Positions 1-9,000 of a stretch of 63,760 nucleotides of DNA are shown here, one piece after another. The DNA is taken from NCBI GenBank assembly GCA_015485495.1, contig WFTL01000014.1:1-63760 (forward strand), in the 5' to 3' direction. Source of the DNA: Planctomycetaceae bacterium (lineage in GTDB: Bacteria > Planctomycetota > Planctomycetia > Planctomycetales > Planctomycetaceae). The translations under genes and the position numbers were made by a program. The stretch's first letter is position 1. Every line of letters starts with the position of its first letter. The notes under the pieces are model-generated. The model saw only the letters and a list, made by a program, of their open reading frames with translations, was not told the origin of the DNA and made no database searches.

Positions 1-127
1 GCAGTTCGCGGCTGATCGTCGAACGCGAACGCCCCAGACGTCGGGCAATCTCCGCCTGAGAGCACTTCGAATAATGCATCTGTGAGATGACTTCACGCTC
101 TTCGATGGTAAGCTGGTGATATGGCAT
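1..127 (-). CDS. IS30-family transposase, N-terminal fragment (cut by window edge)
   Basis: Reading leftward from an ATG at 127..125 gives 42 codons before the window ends. The peptide begins MPYHQLTIEEREVI and continues with a helix-turn-helix of the form QAEIARRLGRSRSTISREL. This is the N-terminal DNA-binding segment characteristic of IS30-family transposases, which bind their terminal inverted repeats and carry out DDE transposition. The DDE catalytic domain would lie outside the window, so completeness cannot be judged. The element's outer end should lie to the right of the start codon, somewhere in 128-289, but no inverted repeat can be assigned without the other end. An isolated HTH regulator is a less likely alternative. 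Confidence 0.8.
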   Translation of the reverse strand, partial: MPYHQLTIEEREVISQMHYSKCSQAEIARRLGRSRSTISREL

Positions 128-289
128 CGCAGGGCTCCGTTGAACAGTTGATTCTTACACCAACTATCCAACCCCCTGCGGTGCTTTTCTGCCACCCTGA
201 AATCTCCCGGAAGGTGGCGGACTCCCTTCTGTCCGAACCTGAGCTGTTCTCACACGCGTTGCACTTCTGATGGAAATCCGCCAATCGGT

Positions 290-1114
290 TTATCGGCCCG
301 GATGCCGCAGGCGGCGGTCCAGCCAGAAGCGGAGGCGGTCCTGAAGCGGGTCGGTGGTGACGAGCGGCAGATAGTCGACGGACAGGTTGCCGCAGATCTG
401 TTCCAGCCGTTCGCAGAATTCCCGATACTGTCGGAGATATTCCTGCCGGAGGCGGGCCGGGTCGACCAGAACATCACGGGACGTCTGTTCCAGGCTGTGG
501 AATCGGGCCGGAGTGCGAAATGGAAACGTCACTTCGTCGGGTGCGGCGATGCGGAACAGCACGAGTTCGTGTCCTGCGTGGCGGCCCTGCTGCAGCGCCG
601 TTTCGATGTGGTCGAGCGGTTCCAGGCAGTCGCTGACCAGGACGAGCAGGCTGCGGCGGCGGATGGCCGGCAACTGCTGCTGCAGCGCTTCCTGCAGGCC
701 CATCTGTCCGCCCGGTTCTGTTTCTTGCAGGATCCGTGTGATGTCCTGAAAGGCGGTGCGGCTGGAGGATGGCGGCCGGTCGGAACAGACGGATGTCCCG
801 AACGTGGTCAGGCCGACGGCATCCCGCTGTCCGATGAAAAGCCATGCCAGCGCTGCTGCGGTGATGCGGGCGTAATCGAACTTGCGCGGCGCCTGGCCGG
901 CGTAGTTCATGCTGCCGCTGGCATCGACGAACAGCCAGGCCCGCAGGGTGGTTTCTTCTTCGAATTCGCGGATGAACCAGCGGCCCGTTTTGCCGACGGC
1001 CCGCCAGTCGATGTGACGAAAATCGTCGCCGGGGCAGTATTCCCGGTGTTCCGCAAATTCCACACTGCTGCCGCGGTGCGGGCCGCGGTGGCGGCCGACC
1101 ATGAGCCCTTCCAC
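290..1114 (-). CDS. DUF58 family protein (vWA-like)
   Basis: This is a DUF58 protein of about 274-297 residues. Visible landmarks are the conserved stretch GRHRGPHRGSSVEFAEHR, the family hallmark YCPGDDFRHIDWR, and a von Willebrand A-like fold opening with VDASGSM, which keeps the DxSxS metal-site pattern. DUF58 proteins commonly sit beside MoxR ATPases and are thought to act in complex assembly at the membrane, but no moxR gene lies in the window. The given start is a GTG at 1114. Family-like residues (GPGRLEFVARRLVEG) continue upstream and the frame stays open to 1222, so translation may begin at a non-standard codon such as CTG at 1183. A 362-residue antiparallel-frame ORF over the same DNA is a shadow. 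Confidence 0.85.
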   Translation of the reverse strand: MEGLMVGRHRGPHRGSSVEFAEHREYCPGDDFRHIDWRAVGKTGRWFIREFEEETTLRAWLFVDASGSMNYAGQAPRKFDYARITAAALAWLFIGQRDAVGLTTFGTSVCSDRPPSSSRTAFQDITRILQETEPGGQMGLQEALQQQLPAIRRRSLLVLVSDCLEPLDHIETALQQGRHAGHELVLFRIAAPDEVTFPFRTPARFHSLEQTSRDVLVDPARLRQEYLRQYREFCERLEQICGNLSVDYLPLVTTDPLQDRLRFWLDRRLRHPGR

Positions 1115-1423
1115 CAGCCGGCGGGCAACAAATTCCAGGCGGCCGGGGCCGCTCAGGTCCAGATCGGATGACGATTCGGGCAGGGTCGTGATGGAGAGAA
1201 TCCCGTTCCGCAGGAAACAGCATCAGATGACAGGCCGTTCGGCCGTGTGCAGACTGTCGCTGCGGGGGAGAGATGTCAAACGGACTGGTGCAGGGGACCG
1301 GGACCGTGCCCGCAAACGGTCGAATTTCTGTGATCCGGCTGTCCCGTTCACCGCGTTTCTCAGACAATCTCTTTTGCTTCGAAGGCCGCTTCGGGGCCGC
1401 CATCACAGACGGGGGGTTCGCCG

Positions 1424-2626
1424 ATGATTCCCTATGGGACCGATGCACCGATTTATCATTATCCCGTGGGAACGGGACTGATGATCGTGACGACGATCGT
1501 GTGTTTCGCGGTTCACGGACCGATCGACGTGGGGCATCCGTGGATTCTGGAGTTCGGGACATTTCCGCACCCGCTGCAGTGGGTGTCCACCATGTTTGCT
1601 CACGACGGCCTGATGCATCTGATCGGCAACATGTATTTTCTGGCGGTGTTCGGATTCATTGTGGAAGGAAAGATCGGCTGGTGGCGTTTCATCCGTTTGT
1701 ATCTGGGCATCGGCATCACGGCTGCTGCGCTGACTCAACTGATCATGTGGCCGTTTCCGGGGCCGGGAGCGGTGGGGGCATCGGCTGCCATCATGGGGCT
1801 GATGACCATCTGCCTGGTCTGGGCACCGAAGAACGAGCTGAGCGTGTTCATGATCATTCTGTACCGGGCATTCCTGTTCGAGATTTCTATTCTCATGTAC
1901 GGAATGCTCTATCTGGTTTTCGAGCTGATCAGTCTGATGCTGACGGGGTTTCGGATGAGTACTCCGGCGCTGCATCTGATCGGTGCCGGTGTGGGGTTTG
2001 CCGCCGGAGCTGTTTATGTCCGGCGAGGCTGGGTGGACTGTGAAAACTGGGACCTGTTTGCCGTGCTGTCGGGCACCTACGGGCGTTTCGGCGATTCCGC
2101 GACGACTGTGGGCAGTCATGCGAATCCGGCACTGTTGTTCGGGAAGGATGTGGATGTTTCTGAGATCATGGTTTCCGACCGGGCTGTCGGCGATGCGGAC
2201 CGTTCCGGTCCGGACATGGCCACCATCCGGCAGCTCATTCAGCAGTCCCGCTATATGGAAGCATCGGATGCTCTGTTTACACTGCAGCTCGGCCATTCGA
2301 ACGATCGTCTGGAAGAACCGCTGCTGAAGCGTCTGGCCCGGGGGCTGCTGGCGGCTGATGCGGTGGACGAAGCGGAGTTTTTTCTCGAGGAGTATGTCCG
2401 GCGATTTCCGGACACGGCCGACTGGTGCCGGGTGGCCCTGGCTCAGATCCAGTTGCAGCACCGCCGTCGGCCTCGGGCCGCGCTGTCTCTGCTGCGCAAA
2501 GTGCGTCTGTCTCAACTGACGGACGGGCAGAAAAAAACAGCGAAGCGAATCGTGGCTCGGGCAAAGCAGGCCATTCGAGCAGGAGTGAAAGATCGGGGCG
2601 ACGAGTACGCTCAGGGGGGCGACTGA
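1424..2626 (+). CDS. rhomboid family intramembrane serine protease with TPR-like tail
   Basis: A 400-residue integral membrane serine protease. The first 200 residues hold about six hydrophobic segments with the rhomboid signatures: HLIGN (His65, Asn69), the nucleophile motif GAVGAS (Ser120) and the catalytic His184 in LHLIGAGVGF. Rhomboids cleave transmembrane helices within the bilayer; the substrate here is unknown. The hydrophilic tail (about 205-400) is helical and leucine-rich (for example LFTLQLGHSNDRLEEPLLKR) and resembles TPR-like repeats, as in several rhomboids with soluble C-terminal domains. The gene stands alone, divergent from DUF58, and is followed by a small hairpin at 2660-2676. 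Confidence 0.88.
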   Translation: MIPYGTDAPIYHYPVGTGLMIVTTIVCFAVHGPIDVGHPWILEFGTFPHPLQWVSTMFAHDGLMHLIGNMYFLAVFGFIVEGKIGWWRFIRLYLGIGITAAALTQLIMWPFPGPGAVGASAAIMGLMTICLVWAPKNELSVFMIILYRAFLFEISILMYGMLYLVFELISLMLTGFRMSTPALHLIGAGVGFAAGAVYVRRGWVDCENWDLFAVLSGTYGRFGDSATTVGSHANPALLFGKDVDVSEIMVSDRAVGDADRSGPDMATIRQLIQQSRYMEASDALFTLQLGHSNDRLEEPLLKRLARGLLAADAVDEAEFFLEEYVRRFPDTADWCRVALAQIQLQHRRRPRAALSLLRKVRLSQLTDGQKKTAKRIVARAKQAIRAGVKDRGDEYAQGGD

Positions 2627-3003
2627 AGCTCGTGTGTGTGGTGGTGGGGCACGTTCCGGCGGCATGAGACATGCCGGTTTCCCAGACGCGGGAAGAACGG
2701 GCCGAGCGGCCTGGTGGGTTCCGTAAGGTCCTGAATGGACTCGGCTTGATGCTTTTTGGCGACGGACCTCCGTTTTCCTCGGAATGCGTCCTGCTGGAGG
2801 GACTGGTCGGTGTGAGCGTGAAACTCCTGCTCAATTCTCCATTTCCCCCACGTCATCCTTGCTAAGCACAGGCACCGACGGAAGACTGTGGAATACTGGG
2901 GATTCTGGGGATGACTTTCGCGGCTCGCGAAGTCAAGCAAATCACATGCACGTCCGTATAGAATGGAATTGGGGTCGGACGTCTCTTCACTGGGTGAGCC
3001 ATC
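2627..3003. other. 377-bp intergenic region upstream of the megasynthase
   Basis: No convincing gene. Besides the 2660-2676 hairpin it holds a bulged hairpin at 2913-2934 (GACTTTCGCG-gct-CGCGAAGTC, one unpaired T) and a -10-like TAGAAT at 2959-2964 without a matching -35. The hairpin lies about 25 bp upstream of that -10-like box, a position where a regulator of the synthase could bind. This is inference from position only. Confidence 0.4.
2660..2676 (+). terminator. hairpin after the rhomboid gene
   Basis: Perfect 7-bp inverted repeat CGGCATG-aga-CATGCCG, 33 nt beyond the rhomboid stop codon. It is followed by GTTTCCC rather than a clear T-run, so it is only a candidate intrinsic terminator. 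Confidence 0.35.
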
Positions 3004-6000
3004 GTGTCTTCACGTACGCTGCAGCCGATTGCGGTTGTTGGTCTGGGGTGTCGTTTTCCGGGTGCGCAGAACGCGGATGAGTACTGGAACCTGATTCGCG
3101 ATGGCCGAACGGCCATCTCGCGGGTTCCGGATTCTCGGCTGAATCGGGAGCTGTATTTTCGGCCGGGCGAAAAGGGGCACATCGGCAGCACGTACACGGA
3201 GCTGGCCGGGGTGGTTCCGGAAACGCCGTTCGATCATGGGCGGTATCCGATTCCGGAGGAGCTGGTATCAGCCTACGACAGTGTGCATCTGCGGATGCTG
3301 GAAGTCTGTTGTGAAGCCGTGGGTGATACGGGCATGGATCCGCTGGCCGATCTGGCCGGATCACGGACGGGCGTGTTCATCGGCAACACGGGTGGCAGTA
3401 CGCTGGCCGGCGATCTGGCCTCAGGAACACTCACCCGGGAAGTCGTCATGCGGCTTTACGACGACGTTTTTGCCGACCTTCCGGTTCCTGTGCGTGATGC
3501 GGCCGTGCAGCAGATGCTGGCTGCGGCCGGCCGCCGGCTGCCGGTTCGCAACAGCAGTGGCGGTCCGAATGTGGAAGCACACAGTGTGTCGCAGCTTGTC
3601 AGCCGGGCGATGCGTCTGAATGGTCCGGCCGTGTCCGTGGATGCGGCCTGTGCGTCATCGCTGATCTGTGTGGCCAAGGCGGTGTACGCGCTGCAGCGCG
3701 GTTATCTGGACATGGCGATTGCGGGAGGCTGTTCTTTTACGAAATGGTTCGGGCTGGTGCTGTTTTCGCAGGCTCAGTCCATCAGCGCGACGGGCACGCG
3801 GCCGTTCGACCGCGATGCGGACGGGCTGATCAGTTCCGACGGGTATGCGGCCGTCGTCCTGAAGCCGCTCGACCGGGCCCTGGCGGACGGCGATTCGATT
3901 CTGGGCGTGATCCGCAGTCTGGCCGTGGGAGCGGACGGGAAGGGCAAGAGCCTGTGGGCTCCGCTGCGTGAAGGTCAGATTCAGGCGGTGCGGCGTGCGT
4001 ACAACGACCAGGTGCGTCCGGGAACTCTGCAGTACATCGAATGTCACGCCACATCGACTCAGGTGGGCGATGCCACGGAAATCTCATCGCTGCACGAAGC
4101 GATGCAGGGCGCGTTTCCGCCCGGCCGGCGAATTCCGATCGGCAGCGTGAAGGGCAACATCGGGCATACGCTGGAATGTGCGGGCATTGCCGGTCTGTGC
4201 AAGACGCTGCTGGCAATGAAGCACAGCACGATTCCGCCTCAGCCGTCAGTGGTCACGCCGAATCCGGACATTGCCTGGGAAGAGATCCCGTTTTATCTGC
4301 CTGGGCAGCCGGAACCCTGGCCGGATGTGAATGAAGTCGGTGTGCGGCGTGCCGCGGTGAATGCATTCGGCATCGGGGGACTGAACACCCACTTCGTGGT
4401 GGATGATCGTCCCGAACCGGCGCGGCCGGTTCAGGCGGCTGTGCCGATGCAGTTCGGCACCGGTGTGGATGTGGCTGCGGACGAACGTGTGGCGGTGATC
4501 GGGATGGGGCTGATCGCTCCGGATGCCGACAATGTCGATGCGTTCTGGTCGCTGGTGTCTTCGGGCCGTTCGGCCATCGGCGAAGTGCCTCCGGAGCGAT
4601 GGAATCCGGAATGGTATTACAACCCCGAAGGGGGCCTGCACTGTTCGAAGTCCACGCGCGGCGGATTCATCCGGGGGTTCGAATTCGACTGGAAGAAGCA
4701 CCGGATTCCGCCGAAGCAGATCGCCAACAGCAATCCGCTGCAGTACATGCTGCTGCAGGCGGCCGATATGGCCTTTGCGGATGCCGGACTGTCGGACATG
4801 ACGTTTCCGCGCGATCGGGCCAGTGTCATTGTGGGGACGATGTTCGGGGGCGATTTCAGCAGTCACCTGCAGGTCGGGCTGAATCTGCCGGAAACCGAAC
4901 GGGATCTGCGGAATGCTCTGGCGGAGCAGGGGGTGGATGCGGCGAAAGCCGATGAGGTCGTGGCCCGGTTTCGGGAACACATTCTGGACATCTATCCGGC
5001 TTTGAAAGATGAAACCGGAAGCTTCACCAGCAGCACACTCGCTTCGCGCCTGACCAAGGCATTCAACATGAAAGGCGGCGCGTGGGCTCTGGATGCCGCG
5101 GACGTGTCGTCGGTGGCCGGGCTGCAGGCCGCGATGGATCTGCTGCTGACCGGCAATTCGGATCTGGTTCTGTGTGCGTCCGGACAGCGGGCCATGGACA
5201 TCACGATCTATGAAGAACTGGGTCTGGCCGGTGTGCTGGCGACGGATCGGACTGCACCGGTGTTCGATGCGGATCAGCGGGGAATTGTTCCCGGTGAGGC
5301 TGTGGGGGTTCTGCTGCTGAAGCGGCTGTCCGATGCGGAACGGGACGGGGATCCCATTCGTGCGGTGATTCGTGACGTGTCGGTTGCCTTCAACGAACAG
5401 GATCCGGGAGAAGCGGTCCGACAGAACGTATCGCGTCTGGTGGCATCGGATGCTTCAGCGGCTTTGCGAATCGATGCGGTGGAAACCGCTCGTCCGGTCA
5501 GTCCGCGGCTGGATGCTGCCGAAGCGGAGGGTCTGCAGGAATCGCTGCCGGAAGCCTCTGCGGAGATCCCGGTCGGATCGCTGGTCAGTCAGATCGGCTA
5601 CACGCAGACCGCCGGCGGGATGATGGCCGTCATCAAATCGATTCTGGAGATCGAGCATCAGACGGTCGTGCCGGTGGCGGAGGCCACGGGGCCGTCCGAA
5701 GTGCTCACATCGGCCCGCCGGCCGCTGAAGCTTCCTCAGCAGGCCATGCCGCTGGGACAGCAGATTCCGAAGGGAGCCGGCCGGATTCTGGTCAGCAACA
5801 TGAGTGCTCTGGGCACTGCCGGGCACGTGCTGATTGAAGGAGTGCGGGAAGCGGCCGTGCCGGCGACGGAGGCGGCGCCGGCTGTTGCTGCGGCGCTGCC
5901 GGCAGAGGCGGATTCCGCATCGCGCGGCGCGTCGGCATTCCGGATTCTGCGGATGGGTGCGGTGAGTGTGGCGGAACTGGAAGCGGCTGTGGCGGCCGGC

Positions 6001-9000
6001 GCGGAAGCCGGGTCGTCCGCGTGGAGGGACGGCGATCGGGTTCGTCTGGGGATTGTGGCGGCGGACGAAGCGGATCTGACCCGCAGGCTGCCGGCGGTGA
6101 AGGCCGGTCTGACAGATGTTCAGCGGCGTCACATTCTCGCGGACAACGGCATTCTGATGATGGAACCACAGGCCGGCGGCGGGCATGTGGCCGTCGTGTT
6201 TTCCGGCCAGGGGGCTCAGTATTCCGGCATGCTGGCGGACTGGGTGGACATATCGCCGGCGGTGCGCCGTTTCGTCCAGGAAGCCGATGGGGTTCTGTCG
6301 GATCTGCAGCTTCCGTCATTCGAGTTTCTGACTCAGGACGAAGCCGCCCGGCTGGGCGATGACGTGCTCAACACGCAACTGGCCGTTCTGCTGGCCGATC
6401 TGGCTGCCTGGGAGGCTCTGCAGGAAGCCGGTGTGCGGCCGGATTTCATTGCCGGGCACAGTTATGGTGAGTTTCCGGCTCTGGTTGCAGCCGGAGCCTG
6501 GGATCTGCGGGGTGCTCTGGAAGCCACGCTGCATCGGACCCGTGCGGTTCTGGGGACCGGGGTGACCGGAGCCGCCATGCTGTCGACCACCGCAGATGCG
6601 GAGCGGGTGGCGGAGTTTCTGGAACGGCTGCAGCTTCCATGCGACATCGCCTGTTACAACGCTCCGGACCAGACGATCATTGCCGGCCTGATTCCTGATC
6701 TGGAGCGGCTGAGTGCTGAGCTGCAGGAAAGCGGGTTCGCGAGCCGCACGATCCGGGTGCCGATGCCCTATCACAGCCGGCTCATGCAGCCGGCCCAGCA
6801 CGTTCTGGCGACGGCCCTGCAGCAGGTTCCTCTGAACAGTCCGACCATCCGATTCATCAGCTGCGGCAGCAATCGTCCTCTGGACACGCCTGAAGACATT
6901 CGAGCCGGTCTGGTGGCTGAACTGACGGAACCGGTTCGCTGGTCGACACTGGTGGAAACCCTGATTGCCAGTGACACGCGGGTCATCATTGAAAGCGGTC
7001 CGCGGCAGATTCTCACACGGCTGAACCGCCGGATCATCGGCGGGCGGCCTGTGATGCACATGGCTCTGGACGCCCGTCCGGGGCATGCGGCCGAACAGCA
7101 GGCGCGCATCCGGCTGCTTCTGGAAATGATGGGCCGGACGGCCGCATCGACGGCTGCGTCGTCCGCCACACCGGCAGCCGTTTCGCCGGATTCACCGGAC
7201 CGGCAGTCGGCGGCGCCTTCTGAGCCGTCTGCGGCTGCGGAATTGCCGTCTGTCTCAACACCCTCTTCACCTTCTCGTTCTCTTCCGGAGCCGTCCTCCA
7301 TGACCAGTCACAGATCCCCGGGCAGGATTGTCTGGGTTGATGCCACGGAACGCCGCCGCGCCCGCATGCGGGAAGCAGCTCGGGCCCGATCTGCCGCCAT
7401 GGCCGCAGATTCCGGAGCGTCTCAGGACGCATCCGGCGCCGCATCGAACGGGGTTTCTGCATCCGGCGGAGTGGTTTCGTCCGGCAGTCGGAATGGCCGG
7501 ATGTCCGGCAACGGCGTCGCGACCGCCGCGCCGGTTCCGCCTTCCCAGACGCCACCCGCCGCACCGCCGGCCGCTGCACCATCCGCTGCTGCACCGAGTG
7601 TCACTCAGGTGCCATCCACGGACCCGGCGGCAGCACCGGGACAGAATGGTGCGGCCGGGAACGCGCGTCCGATTCAGGTGCCGGCTCCCGCTGCCCCGTC
7701 ATCTGCCGCGGCCGCCGCGCAGGAACTCAGCCGGGACAAACTGGAATCGTTTGTGCTGGACTATGTGGTCGAACAGACCGGTTATCCGCCGGAACTGGTG
7801 GAACTGGATGCCAATCTGGAAGCGGACCTGGGTGTCGACAGCATTCGCAAGGCGCAGCTTCTGGGGGAAATCGCAGAAACATTTGAAATCCATCAGGCCA
7901 CGCAGCACATCAATGACCTGTCTCTGGATGACTTTCCGGATCTCAATTCGATCATCGACTTTTTCCTGAAGATCAGTGAATCACCGGATGCGGCCCGGAC
8001 CGCCGCTTTCGCTGCCCCGATGGCGCCCCCAGCGCCTCCGGCGCCTGCGGCCGCTCCGGTGTCTTCTTCCAGCACGGCGGCTCCGGCCGCACCCGTTTCG
8101 GCCGCACCGGCTGCGGTGCCGGCAGCGACTGCTTCGGTGACCACGGCGCCGCCCGCAGCGACCGCTGCTGCGGCACCGAAGGCTGCTCCGGCATCGGCAT
8201 CGGCATCGGCTCCGGCATCGCCGTCGCTGTCTCGCGAGGAACTGGTGGCATTTGCCAGGGCATTCGTCGTGGAGCAGACGGGGTATCCGGAAGAGCTGGT
8301 GGAACCGGATGCGGATCTGGAGGCCGATCTGGGGATCGACAGCATTCGCAAAGCCCAGCTTCTGGGAGAAATTGCCGAGCGGTACGAAATGACGCATCTG
8401 GCCGGACAGATCACGGATCTGTCTCTGGATGATTTTCCGACGCTGGAGGCGATCACGGATTTTTTTTTCGAAGCTGCAGGACGCACAACTGAACAGGGAT
8501 CAGATGCTTCCAATTCTGTAGTCGAGTCCGGTTCCGGTTCGGCGGTTCGGGAGGCTGTCGATTCGGCGGCCGTTCCGGAACCGTTTGTCCGGGTTCCGGA
8601 AATCGATCGCGTGATGCAGCGATACGTGCTGCGTGCTGTTCCGGATCCGCTTTCTGAGGACACGGCCGTGTCCGGAACACCGTTTTCCGGCCGGGTCGTG
8701 GTTCTGGGTGACAGCGCTGATGGGCGTGTTCTGGTGGACCGTCTTCAGGAAGCCGGAAGCACGGTGGACGTGATTCCCGTGTCGGCGGATACCGAATCGG
8801 TGGTGGCGGCGTTCGATGCGATGTGGAACCGTCAGCCGGTGGATCATCTTGTGGTGATGACATCGTCCGGAGAGCAGCCGCAGGAGTGGGATCGGCTGCG
8901 GGATGAGCAGATTCTGGCACCGTATTTCGTGATCCAGCGATGGATCCGGCGTCGTCTGGAGACGTTTGGTCGCGGTGAGCGGCCGGCCGGAATTCTGGCG

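Noticed and set aside
474-1562. 362-codon minus-strand ORF over the DUF58 gene
   Set aside because: Its translation is Arg/Pro-rich without family features, while the other frame reads a clear DUF58 protein.
1403-2665. 420-codon ORF antisense to the rhomboid gene
   Set aside because: His/Gln/Arg-rich shadow; the plus strand has the rhomboid catalytic residues.
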